A stretch of 64,000 nt of DNA from Dysidea avara (Eukaryota > Porifera > Demospongiae > Dictyoceratida > Dysideidae). The position numbers and the translations under genes are program-made. The stretch's first letter is position 1. Each line of letters opens with the position of its first letter. Positions 53,565 through 64,000 of the stretch are shown here, one piece after another. Below the pieces are notes generated by a model. That model saw nothing but the letters and a program-made list of their open reading frames with translations. It searched no databases and was not told the DNA's origin. The DNA lies in NCBI RefSeq assembly GCF_963678975.1, contig NC_089272.1:21651399-21715398 (forward strand), written 5' to 3'.

Positions 53565-55340
53565 GCAAACAAAACAATTTCTTAAGTATTTTTCGTCCGA
53601 TTTCTGTCTTACCTATTGTTTAAGATTTTGGAGTAAATTGTTTTTGATGAAATGGTTAACCATGCATCTACTCAGATATGATCACAACAGTCTGGTTTTT
53701 GCCTTGGGCATTCCACTCAAGATGTTTTTATGCAGGAATAAGATGCATTAAACAATAAGGCAACACCTGTGCAGCAATTTAATAAACACACAAGTTAATG
53801 TACTGTAGGACAATCTGCTTGAAAGAAAAATGCACTATACAGATTTGAATTTTCTTCAATAATAAGCAGGGGTGCTAGTATATCCCATGCAGCATTCCAG
53901 TGACATTGCGATGTTCATACATTGATAAGGTGACTATGGAGATCATGAAAATGCATTATTCCAAAGACTAGCAGTGTCCAGAAATAGTATATATATATAT
54001 ATGAAACACATTAATTTTAGTGTGCTATATCTCATTCTCACAGTTGAGGCTCCAGACTTTCGTCAACATACGACCATAGACTGATATTACATGCCCTAGA
54101 GTTTCAGGGAAGTCAGAGTTTTTGTTACAGACTTCAGGGCCACTATCTGGATTATTGATTGTTTTGTCCAGTTATTGGTTGTATCTGTTATTGACTCATG
54201 GCTTAAGTCAACTGATGATGGAAAATTTGTTGGTGCTGTTTTCCTTGATTTGGCTAAAAAGAAGTTAACATGCTATGGTGTCAGGGGAGATACTCTTAAG
54301 TGGATGCAGAATTCTCTATATGGCATATATCAACAGATCTGCATACAAGGTATACCCTCTCATCTAAGAGATCGGAGGAATCACAGTTGGTGTACCTCAA
54401 CATTACTATATTTTCAATCTACATTAATGATCTTCCTACTGTCATTACTGATGTTGATGTCAATCTTTATGCTAATGATACAGAATAATTATTACATTTT
54501 TTCTCATAACAACTTCAGACAACTGTAGTACACTCTTCAGTGAGCTGCTACACATTTTTTACCTAACTAGTCACTAACAAGTTGAAACTGAGTGTTCCAA
54601 AATCCTGATGCATACTCATTGGGACCCAGCAGTATGCCTTTTTGGGGAAGGATATTACACTTGTCACTCAACAGTGTTTCACTGAGACAGGTATCTACTG
54701 TATGATATTTAGGATTTAACATGTTGAGCATGTTTTACAGAGAGTTCATGGCAAGTATATTCAATCAATTGGCTTAAGCCACTCATGCATGCATAATGTA
54801 GTGAAGCTATTGTATCAGGTACATAATTTACTAATAATTGATTACATGACACCGTGTGGATGCCTACTAATACTGGTCACTTCAAAAGACTAGAGAGGCT
54901 TCATTCACATTTTTCATTAATTGACTCTACTGGCTCCTCTATGTTTAATGTCACTTTGGCTGAACATCGTAGATTTCATATTGCCATACAAATGTATAAG
55001 ATTTTAACAAAGGTGTCACTCTCCTACCTGCATACAACATTCAAATCTGCAATGTCTGTCAAAAACCGTACAGGGTGCAGTTCACATCGTTTGTATATAC
55101 CTGCCATTCACATAAACTATGGAAAATGAAGCCTCTATTACCATGGCATGACCATCTGGAACAGCCTGCATGTCTACCTCATTAACTGTAGTGAAATCTT
55201 TAAACTATACAGTAGCTTATAATTATTTAAGCTACATTAATTTTTATTGTTGTTATTGTTGTAATTGTATGCATGTATTATTAATGTATGGCTTCCCAGG
55301 GCATAGCTGAAAAAGTAGCTTTAGCTGGTGCAGTCTCCCT
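53565..55340 (+). pseudogene. Degenerate non-LTR retrotransposon (CR1/jockey-like RT)
   Basis: Fragments in order. 53577-53720 has F-R-P-I-S-V-L-P-I-V and, in another frame, S-G-F-x-x-G-H-S-T-Q-D-V-F, the standard RT entry motifs. After about 400 bp of unrelated sequence come 54180-54270 with F-V-G-A-V-F-L-D-L-A-K, 54420-54485 with I-Y-I-N-D-L-P and N-L-Y-A-N-D-T (catalytic D-D reduced to N-D), and 54880-55130 with the C-terminal H-R-R-F-H-I-A-I-Q-M-Y-K-I-L and H-R-L-Y-I-P. The tail ends near 55340 in CTCCCTGTTAAAATAA. Many stops and shifts: dead copy. Confidence 0.8.
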
Positions 55341-56311
55341 GTTAAAATAACAATCAAGCCTACATATCACATACAACAGAGAGGAATGTGTAGCATGTAC
55401 ACAAGTGTGCTACATGTGAATCTGATGTAATATATTTCTTTTAGCCAACCACTGGTGTGTTAATTATTATCAGCCTGTACTGGGATTACAAAATACATGA
55501 TATACGTACAAGAGCAAGCTAGATAATAAAATTGTCAGCTCTTCCATGATGTAAATACCAAGACATAAACAAGAAATCATACAGTAGATCTAAACATGTA
55601 CTTTTAGAGGTGCTTACGGATGTTTGATGTATTGATTTACCTAATTCTTCAACTTTTCCTTTCATAAAATTTCTTGTCATATAGTAGTGACTATTTTTGG
55701 CTGAAAACTTGTTTAATAGTAGCTACAGCAGATTAGTGACAATTTTAGGACAAACTTTTCATGATACAATAATGAAATTAGGCACATGAAAGATTTTAGG
55801 TGATAGGGCTATCTCAGAGTTGACCTTTTCAGTCATATTTGTGTTGAAAATTAGTCTCATATGTCTTCGTTTCCTGTTAATAGTTAGTATAAAATAAAAG
55901 ATGTTATGAAAATATTGTTTCAGTCAATAGCATGTTTCATCACAAAGCTGTGGATGTTTCCATTTCCACTGTGTTAAGTCACCCACCGATGCATTTGATT
56001 GAAATATATTATTTAGCATTAGGCTAGTTTTCAATACTTTACCAAGGAAACATGTTTTTCCACAATTATATGGTAGCTCTATGTTCAGCCATTTGTGTTT
56101 TAGGGGTATTTGTTTACTATACGTAACTCTTTGAGCTATCCATCACATTCACCAGTAGCAAAGTGTTACCATCTGAGAATTGCACACTCATTCTGACCAC
56201 CTTCTCCAATAGTGTGGATCAATCTGCTCTTGTAGACTGCAGCAAATCATAGAGCTACTATAATTATTTATGTACCAAACAGTAATTCTGCTTGTTTTAT
56301 ATTAGTAGTCA
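55341..56311. other. Non-coding stretch
   Basis: No exon, RNA gene or repeat boundary can be supported. Confidence 0.4.
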
Positions 56312-57130
56312 TTCAGGAGCGGATCCAGAAGGGGGTGCTAAGCTAGGGTTTTTTATTTTACCGGGGTGACCAGCACCCCTTGCAACTCAACATGTTCCGT
56401 ATATTCTATCTGGGAAGGGTGAGGGCATATACTCCCACAGGAAAAAAAAGCCTTCTGACATTGAATTCTATTAGCCTAGATTTGTTAACAACCTAAAGAT
56501 GAAACCATAACCAGCAATATTACTGAATTCATGCCTTCAATAGTTTATTTTTACCAGGAAAGGGCAATTACTTATGGATGGGAATTCCTGATTCATACAG
56601 GGGTTATTGCAAAGTATCTCCTTGGAAAGTTGGAATTTTAATTGAAGAACTTGATTTATATTGTACTGTCAAATGAAACATACATGTAGAATGGATATAT
56701 ACAGTGATCACATTTTGTTTTGTTCAAAAGCTGTTTAAAACAGGAAAATGTGTGGAGCTCGATCAAGTAACTTTAGGAATGTAGTACCCCCTTCCCCCCA
56801 GATGCTGTAACCTTGTTAACTTATAGATGATTTCAGTAGAATTTAGTTTAAAAGAAAGCATTTTAACCCAAGTGTCAAGTTTGTAGCTAATTACTCACTA
56901 TGCCACTATGCATTAAACCAAAAGAAGATATTTTCCTTTCAAAAAGACTTGATGTTTATGGTTCACAGTAAGGTAGAGGTTTGTAACTTTTGATTAAGCA
57001 ATTTGCATTTCAGGATGTGTTTGGTATATAACGGTAGTGCACATACACAGGTAAAGAAGAAGAGTTCCTTGTAAATGAGAAGAGTTTTAGTGATGGATGT
57101 TCTATTAGAGCAGTTGACTGATCAATTAGA
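56312..57130 (+). mobile_element. hAT-like element, left end clear, right end not found
   Basis: CAGGAGCGGATCCAGAAGGG at the left is the same terminus type as 28106 and 44379. The interior 56490-56800 matches 27420-27640, and a module pair (GTTCTATTAGAGCAGTTGAC..ATTAGAGTATT) lies at 57096-57135. No complementary right end was identified, so the element may be truncated. Confidence 0.55.
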
Positions 57131-58488
57131 GTATTAACCACTGAAATATAGTTTGAAGAAGAGATTAGCTATTCCATTCTTGCTCTTCCTAGATTCCGTT
57201 TTTTCATTGCTAATGCATGAAATTGTACCTGTAGTGTAGCTTATATTAGCATTCTAGCTACAGTAATAGGTCAAATTTTGGAGGGGGGTGCTTTAGGATT
57301 CCATGCACTGTCTAAATTTACCCTTGCTATGTAGCTAAAAGTCTAAAAATGAGCTTATGAAGTACAATGACAACAAAGACTTGAGAAAATTTTTTTGGTG
57401 CTTGTGATATTCGTAGAAAATCTTAGTATAGCTAGTGCATGAGTTTTATTAAAGCAGCTATAGTATGTTCACGTTTAGCTGAATCCTGAAAAACAGCTTA
57501 AAATTAAAAGTGGATTTTTTCTCAACAGAGTTAACATTTCAGCCAACCAGATGATTATTGGTAACAGCAAAGGTGTCAACAACAGACAAGTACAGTTTGG
57601 CTCCATTAGAAGTTCAGGAAAGGGCTGTAATGGACACTATTTATATGGCTTCCCCATAGGAAATGTATTGTGAAAATTTTGACTGGCCATAAATATTATG
57701 TCAAACATTTGAACACCAAGATTTTGAAATATTTTTAGTGGGTCAAGCAGTACTACAAATGAGCCAAATTTCAATATCATGTGTAATTGCATCCATGAGT
57801 TATTAAATGTTTTTGAGGATTCAGCTCAACGTGAACATACTATGCATTTTTGACAGGACAGAAATATTGCACAATGCTTATAAGTATTTTTCCTAGTGTC
57901 TTACTCTGTTTCACAACAAGGTAAATCTCTGACATAATTCTGTAGGGCTCTAGGCTTCCAGTATTGGTAGTAATGGTACAAAAATTACCCTAGTGAGCAT
58001 GTAGTAATTAACAAACACAGTTATGACTGTAGCCTATGATCAAGATAGTGGTGGACCAAATAACTTGAGTAGGTTACTTGAGTTTGAGGGACTATAGATT
58101 GTATAGACACTCTTAATGTTAGCATAGTATATATAACCCAGTTATAATATTTACTGGACTAATCATGTTGTTCACACGTACAATGTTGCGTGTATACAAA
58201 TAATTTTATCTGTGACACTGAGATTATCTTCTAATTTGTGTTTCTCAAATCACGAAATTAATTTTGTCCAGACAGCCCAAATTGGTCACGTGACTTGTAG
58301 TTTATTGACCACAATGAAGTTTGGTTTAGATGAAAGCACAAGGAGGGAGCCTAAAGTTTGCTGTTTACTTGTTTGGTGGCTTGTTTATGCTACTAATAAT
58401 AACTACCACTTAGTTGCTGAGTGATAATGGATTTTTACAGCTCAGGGGAGTGACCATGAATAATCTCTAGTGACTCCCCCCTCTGCCC
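57131..58488. other. Non-coding stretch
   Basis: 57640-57840 has the phrase style ACCAAATTT / GAGCCAAATTTCAATATCAT seen in other dispersed repeats of this window (42780-42960). No gene supported; the 58212-58424 frame has no recognisable domain. Confidence 0.35.
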
Positions 58489-58538
58489 ACTAAACTGCAT
58501 AGCACTAAACTGCATAGCACTAAACTGCATAGCACTAA
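58489..58538. repeat. 15-bp tandem repeat, three copies
   Basis: ACTAAACTGCATAGC occurs three times without change, followed by a partial fourth copy. Confidence 0.95.
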
Positions 58539-58704
58539 CCGATAGCAATAACAACATTGCTAGCTAGCATTTAAGTTAGTCACTTTGACATAATAGCATG
58601 TTATTCTTAGTTACGGACTTTTCTGAGATACGAACAGTTTCGTCTTTATAATACAAAGTTACAAACTAGTTACGTAGATTGATCACCAGTTCTATAAATA
58701 GAAC

Positions 58705-59035
58705 AGAAACAACTATAAGATAAAATCAGGAGTTTTAAGTTAGAGTAGGGATGAACTAGAATATAGTGCACCAAAAATACTGAAACAAGTTTGAGTTAGT
58801 ATATTATGACAGCAAATTACTGTAACACAAAAAGAAGTGAATATCGATCCCTACTGTACATTTCAATTACGGAAACACCACAGCACAGAATGGATATTCA
58901 CTTCTTTTTGTGTTAAAGTAATTTGCTGTCATAATTATATAACTCAAGCTTGTTTCAGTACTTTTATTCGTGCATTATATTCTAGTTGATTGTTTAAAAT
59001 TCCTAATTTTTCTTATACTTGTGTCTACTAGTTTG
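58705..59035. mobile_element. Fold-back MITE, about 330 bp
   Basis: The left arm contains TTTTAAGTTAGAGTAGGGAT, CAAGTTTGAGTTAGTATATT and CACAAAAAGAAGTGAATATC. The right arm carries GATATTCACTTCTTTTTGTG, AACTCAAGCTTGTTTCAGTA and AATTCCTAATTTTTCTTATA. It is related to the GGGATC fold-backs and to family A tails. Confidence 0.78.
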
Positions 59036-59695
59036 AGGATTGTGTCAGTGTGTACTAAAGTGACTAAAACATGCATGAATTTTTCTGCAGCACATACAGT
59101 ATTACCCAATGTATTTGTTAGGGTTTTGCTCAGCGGGTCACATAAAACTTGAGGGTGATCTGTAGTAGCTGATGATTTATACGGTGTATTGTTTATAGAA
59201 TATGTATTGTATACAGGACCGAGGCTTTCAGATGTTAAAACTTGTTTAGTTAGTATGTGAGACTTTAAGTGTGTGCTTGGCACGTACAGTTGTGTGTATG
59301 TAAATTAAAGTCATGTTGTGAACGATATTGTTAGATGTGCCTATGTATTAAATATTTTGAAAAGTTTTATTTATTTAAATTTCTTTTCATTGCAGTGTAG
59401 GTCATGCAAAATGTGACTGGATTTGCCTTTTTCACACAAACAAATTAAGCCATTCTTTGAACTTCGATGCTTCATAACTTTTTGATCATGACATATAATT
59501 GCCTGAAATTTTCCATAAATGTAGCTACATTATCTGGCTACATTTTGATACAATAGCAAAGTCAATCAGTATAAGTAGTGAAGAGTAACATCATTTTGCT
59601 TGCTGGTATGTAAAATGTGTGGAAAAGTTACCTTTTTCTGCAATTTCGGTCACAAAATATAATTTTCTTGTATGAACACAAAGCAAACCATAGTA
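59036..59695. other. Repeat-derived non-coding stretch
   Basis: 59400-59650 (GTGACTGGATTTGCCTTTTT; CATAACTTTTTGATCATGAC) resembles the repeat that hosts the 31328 element. No gene. Confidence 0.35.
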
Positions 59696-60488
59696 CAGTG
59701 GAACCTCCCTTATCTGGGCGGTCTGGTACATACCCAATGTTTTTGTTGAACATAAACTGTAATTTTGCACATATATGGTGTACTGATGTTCTATAACAAT
59801 CGATTTAACTGATTGATTTATACGTCTTATGGTTTAAGACAGGTGTACAGGAAATAAATAATAGGCTTAGATGCAGGGGTTTAATTTAATGTTGTGCACT
59901 ACTCCACAGCTTTTTTAACCCAAAGGAGTCACCAGCTATATTACAGCAAAAGTAGTGTTCCCAGTCCTTACTCAGTATTGAAACTACTAATATAAACATC
60001 TCTGATCCCTATACCAAGACAGAACAGACCACAAATCTGGTCAGTATTGGGACCTGTGGTCTGTTTTGTCGGAGTCTAAGTAAAATTTTTGGACTGGTAG
60101 TTCCAACACTGAAGAACAAATAAAGGCAGTATTTGTAAATGAATCATGCTGTGTATATAGGGCATAAACGTATACCACAAACTACTAGTATATACTTATC
60201 TACCTGAGGTGAGTATATATGTATATGTACTCACTTAGGTGAATATGCATATAATCACCAGGAAGGTTATGTTACACATTACTGTGTCACAATCACTGCA
60301 GGTAAATGATCACCCAGTTCAAACACTTGGTTGTCTAAAGTTCTGAACAGTAGAAATGACTGCTGTATTAGAGTATTTGTCTAAGATGTATGTTCTATTA
60401 GAGGGCTCTGTATATAAATGTATGCATGGGCTTTGATTATCTGAACATGTCTTGGTCCCAAGAGGGTTGGATAATAGAGGGAACACTG
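59696..60488. mobile_element. pogo/Tigger-like element, 793 bp, TA TSD
   Basis: It starts CAGTGGAACCTCCCTTATCT and ends GGATAATAGAGGGAACACTG, imperfect complements of about 22 bp. It is flanked by TA at 59694-59695 and 60489-60490. CAGTGGAACC-CCCTTATC-type ends are typical of Tigger/pogo elements. No transposase frame remains. Two degenerate module units (GACTGCTGTATTAGAGTATT; TTCTATTAGAGGG) are at 60358-60405. Confidence 0.8.
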
Positions 60489-60882
60489 TACATCTATATT
60501 TCATTGTGTATTTTAATTGTGTATGGTGACTTGTATTGGTATGCCTCTATTTTTCACGAGGATACCTATACTACACAACTGTACACATTTCTTGCTGCTT
60601 AAGATCCACTAGTAGTAATTACTGTTATGAAGCCACATAAAAGGACACTACTGTACTGGCAAATGTCAGCTAATACACAACACACAGCAAAAACTGTTTT
60701 TCTAAAGACTAGAATTTTTCAACTTAATTCCAGTGAAATTACACCTCACTTCTATAATTCTAAGAAAGCATTCATATAACAGTTTAATAAGCGGCACTTA
60801 TTACATAATTACTGTAGCTATACCTCTTAGCTTAGTATGCACATAGCTACTTCTTATTCAGTACAAGTAACCGCTTTAATGG

Positions 60883-60935
60883 GTTAAACCATAGATAATA
60901 TACCTACTGTGTCAGTATATTATCTATGGTTAAAC
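60883..60935. repeat. Near-perfect 21-bp hairpin
   Basis: GTTAAACCATAGATAATATAC and its complement GTATATTATCTATGGTTAAAC (one mismatch) enclose an 11-bp loop. Confidence 0.85.
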
Positions 60936-61430
60936 TGACAAATCATTTTCCATACTGAATTATATGTACATGTGTGAGTAGTTTACAGCTAGCTAGCTAG
61001 CTATTTATAAAAAATACTCTTATTTTGTAAAAGTTAAATTGAGTGAAACTGCATGAACCCACACTGTGTTACATTTTGTGTTGATCAGGTTGTTAATACA
61101 TTTTGCAACTGAACACTAGGCTGTTAGTGAAGTCAGTACTACAACAGGTTAGTTGGTTATAACATAGCTAATTATTATTAATGTCAGTGATTGGCATATC
61201 AAAGAAATAGCAATAGCTTTGATCATAGCTAGTATGCCTGGCCAGTAAAAAGTAGTGGGAGTGGGGGACCCCGGGGGAACCAAAATATAGGGAGTCTAAA
61301 TTTTCCATGGCAGACAAAATAATTTCTACTTAATAAGCGCCTCGTGGGGACAACACAACTTGGGACAACAGGCCGGGCGGTGTGTCAAAACGAGAAGAGC
61401 TGAAGGCGAGGCGGCTTGAAGCAGGAGAAT

Positions 61431-61474
61431 ATGGCTAGTGAAGTTAACTGTTATAATGTCGCTAGGTCTGCTAA
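61431..61474 (+). other. Possible first coding exon with splice donor
   Basis: ATG at 61431 follows a GC-richer stretch (61340-61425) and is open for 14 codons up to CTAA/GTAAGT. This is the look of a small first exon, but no following exon could be joined in phase, because a retrotransposon remnant starts 100 bp later. Confidence 0.2.
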
Positions 61475-61564
61475 GTAAGTTTTGTGTAAGCTTATTAATA
61501 ATATAGTCTATGCATAGTAGTAGAGTCGAGCTGATACGCACACTGTAGGTTGGCATTCTTCGGT

Positions 61565-63230
61565 ACAAAGAATGTACTATCTATGGTGGCTGTAACTCCA
61601 CTGATTCAAGTCCTTCGTTATTGCCAGCCTGACATATTCCAAGTTTGGTATGCTGACGATGCCACTGCTGCTGGCAATTTACACTCCTTTTTTCAGTGAT
61701 GGAACCACATACTACATCTGGGTCCCCGCTATGGCTACTTTCCTAAAGCTGCTAATATCTGCATTATTATTAAGCCTGAGTTCTTAGAGTCTGCAAGAGC
61801 AATATTCCAAGGGAGTGGAGTTCAGGTAACTGCTAATGGTCAGCATCACCTTTCTTGCTGCAATTGGATCTCGTTTTGCTGAAGAGTATGTGGCTGAGAA
61901 AGTTAAACTGTGGTCAGTAGAGATCTGTGTTCTGTCTCGCTTTGCACAGATGTATCCTCATAGTGCTTACACTGCTTTAATTCACCCATGGTGTTGTTCA
62001 CAAGTGGATTTTTTTGATGCGAGCTGTTCAATCTATTGGTCATTTGCTTCAGCCTCTGGAGGATATTATTCATCATTATCTGATTCCTGCGTTGTCAGGT
62101 AGGAATCCTTGCTCGGAGTTAGAGAGGGAACTCCTCTCCTTACCATGTCGCCTGGGAGGTATGAACTCACAAAGTATAGTGATGCTCAGTATTCTGGTTC
62201 TAGGCAGATCAGTGCTTCCTTGGCCTCCCTGATAGAGCAACAATCCAATGACTTCTGTATAATTTACAATCTGCTAAATATGATATTCTCTGGCTTAAAC
62301 AACAACAACAACATCTGTCTTCTGTTGCTGATTCTGTTCAGTCTCGTTTGGATCCCTTGCTGCAAAGGATCGTTGGTTTGAATAGTATGAAGTGTTCTTC
62401 TCTGTGGCTGACAGCTCTTCCTATTCAGGAGCAGGGATCCTACTTAAATAAGCAAGAGTTTTGGGATGCTTTATGTCTTACATTTGGCTGGCAATTGTAT
62501 GATGTCTCCAGTCACTGTGTTTGTGGCACCCCCTTCAGCGTAGATCATGCTATGGTTTGCCACCATGGAGGCCTTACCTTTATTCGTCATAATGAACTTT
62601 GTGACTTGACAGCTGGATGATTACATGAGGTCTGTTATAATGTTGCAGTGGAACCACCTTTGTTACCTCTTAATGGAGAGACCATTGCTCCTGTTTCTGC
62701 TATTTGTAATGATGAAACCCGTGCAAATGTTCGTGTGACTGGGTTTTGGGGTAGACGCCAGGGTGCATTTTTTGATATAAGGATTTTTCACCCCAACGCA
62801 CCAAGCTACCTTAAGACTCACTTTTTCGAAGGTATGAATTAGAGAAGAAGCGGGATTATGGTGATAGGATTCACAGTGTGGAGTGTGGTTCATTTATCCC
62901 TCTTGTGTTTATACATTTGGTGGACTTGGTAGGGAGGCAACTATATTCTATAGCCACTTAGCTGATTTACTCTCTAAGCATTGCACACCCTATATCAAGA
63001 CACTTTCACTGATGCGATGTTCCATCTCTTTTTCTTTACTCCGTTCTGCCATCCTGGCTATCCGGGGCAGTAGGACTGTCAGAACTGTGGAGTGTCTGCT
63101 GAACTGCGCTTGGCAGATGTTCAGCTTGACTCATCTGTTTAATGTGTTTATTTTATTTTGTTTCTGTTTACTGTGTTTATTTTGTATCAAAAAATTATTG
63201 TCTGACTATCTATAGTTGGCACCATAGTCT
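61565..63230 (+). pseudogene. Non-LTR retrotransposon remnant: RT end, Cys/His module, nuclease-like C-terminus
   Basis: It has the RT box Q-V-W-Y-A-D-D-A-T-A-A-G at about 61640-61672 and the following region with G-A-A-I-G-S and K-V...W-S-V-E (in another frame). P-C-R-L-G-G-M occurs at about 62140-62160. A Cys/His cluster C-V-C-G-x-P-F-S-V-D-H-A-M-V-C-H lies at about 62517-62565. Then comes V-T-G-F-W-G-R-R-Q-G-A-F-F-D-I-R-I-F at about 62735-62790, whose spaced Asp/Arg/Gln residues resemble a PD-(D/E)XK-type endonuclease. The last conserved block is L-S-x-S-F-S-L-L-R-S-A-I-L-A-I-R-G at about 63010-63070. At least four frame changes and stops show it is dead. Assignment to a particular LINE clade is not possible by eye. 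Confidence 0.72.
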
Positions 63231-63743
63231 CGCTTTGCTTGTCTCACCGCTAGTGTGTAGACTATGTAATGGACGAATGGATGGACTACCGACCAATGTG
63301 GCCGCTTGAGACCAAGAGATTAGCCAGGATTTTGCTTTCTAAGGTGCTTGAGGAGTCGCCAATGGCTTGGGACTCACATATGCTATCTGAGTTTTATCTG
63401 AGTTGAGGGGTCACCAATGCCCCCACAAAATTCTGAAATTGTGTACGAGAGTCCCAATATTTTATGTATTTCAAAAATATACAATAATTATTTTTTACTT
63501 GTGCATGAATGGATGACAGGGGATCACAGAATCCTTGACAGGAGTACAAGTGTGCATCAAATAGTCATCGTAGCCATCTTTGTTTGCCTCAATAATTCGG
63601 ACAGAAGTGAAAATATCCGATTTCTAGCATAGTATGGTAGTTAAGTAGTGTAGTTTTGTAGTGAAGCAGTGTTAAATTAATAGTTTTGGTTGTATCCCCC
63701 CTTGTTTTCTTTATCTTAAATATTGTCGATCGTCATTTTCTAG
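63231..63743. other. Spacer with inverted 21-bp match
   Basis: GTCGCCAATGGCTTGGGACT at 63356-63375 is the exact reverse complement of sequence at about 63804-63824. GTGTACGAGAGTCCCAATAT at 63440 is also a direct near-match to GTGTATGAGAGTCCCAAGCC at 63797. So pieces of one repeat lie in both orientations. Confidence 0.5.
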
Positions 63744-64000
63744 ATGAGTCCAGATTTCAGGATTTCTAAATATTTAAATGATTTCTCTATAATAGTGTAT
63801 GAGAGTCCCAAGCCATTGGCGACCCCACAATTTGAGTCGTCTGCATATTTGAAAGCTCGTCACCTTTTACACCCACCTCAGGGTCGGGGTGCATATCAAC
63901 ATGATAAGTCACCAGAGGGTGGCTGTAGATGTTATCACAATAAAAGTGATTCATCAGTCTGTGCTGCGTTTTTGGACTTGCATACAGATTTTGACTTATT
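63744..64000 (+). pseudogene. LINE reverse transcriptase fragment running off the right edge
   Basis: The frame is open from 63744 to the last base (85 codons). It contains Y-L-K-A-R-H-L-L-H-P, G-A-Y-Q-H-D-K-S and S-V-C-A-A-F-L-D-L at the end. These correspond to the segment before and around RT motif A (F-L-D-L, first catalytic Asp) of non-LTR elements, where H-x-G-Y/A-x-K-S-T is normal. Coding may continue beyond the window. TTTTCTAG just before 63744 looks like a splice acceptor, but given the RT similarity it is probably chance. Confidence 0.5.

Noticed and set aside
63417-63632. 71-codon frame with V-Y-E-S-P as a receptor tail
   Set aside because: The same words recur in the RT-bearing frame at 63744, so this is part of LINE-derived repeat sequence.

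Overview
The window is AT-rich animal nuclear DNA with small introns (56, 60 and 62 bp where phases can be checked), few host genes and a very heavy load of mobile elements, many of them nested. A Death-NACHT-LRR gene of the expanded type known from sponges, short introns, BEL/Pao and Gypsy retrotransposons, and abundant hAT-like and fold-back MITEs together suggest an early-branching metazoan, most likely a demosponge. That assignment is inference from gene content only.

Layout. (1) 1-10.7 kb: two tandem paralogues of a fucosyltransferase-like type II membrane glycosyltransferase, one cut by the left edge (1-954) and one complete (9378-10664), separated by 8 kb of decayed repeats and MITEs. 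(2) 13.0-15.7 kb, minus strand: a recognisable but broken NLR gene (Death, NACHT, winged-helix/LAAYY region, LRRs) with frameshifts and a stop. (3) 15.8-18.9 kb: two copies of a dispersed repeat that ends in a fold-back tail, then a CATCTGAT-rich tandem repeat. (4) 19.0-24.65 kb: a hAT MITE with perfect 8-bp target-site duplication (TSD), then a decayed, 5'-truncated Gypsy element on the minus strand whose reverse transcriptase (RT) is split by an 844-bp hAT-like element. (5) 24.7-41.4 kb: repeats, including hAT-like elements at 28.1, 31.3, 36.6, 38.4 and 40.4 kb, a 1.5-kb imperfect inverted repeat carrying remains of one gene on both arms, a minisatellite, and a BEL/Pao fragment interrupted by a hAT element. 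(6) 41.4-49.4 kb, plus strand: a host gene for a small single-pass receptor-like protein (signal peptide, unrecognised ectodomain, stalk, transmembrane segment, NPAY-containing tail). Its introns are filled with MITEs. (7) 49.4-64 kb: a diverged copy of the 19-27 kb segment, three degenerate non-LTR retrotransposon bodies (53.6-55.3, 61.6-63.2 and 63.7 kb to the edge), fold-back MITEs and a pogo/Tigger-like element.

The most unusual signal is a near-palindromic module around CTCTATTAGAG, usually followed by GTAT(A/C)TCGATCTT. It recurs at more than a dozen places, singly, in tandem or as an inverted pair, and lies inside mobile elements that otherwise have different ends and different TSD lengths. 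The other strong results are the hAT-like elements with directly readable TSDs, an apparent pre-insertion site in the duplicated segment, gene-conversion-like mosaic identity between the two glycosyltransferase copies, and the phase-consistent receptor gene. No CRISPR, rRNA or prokaryotic features are present.
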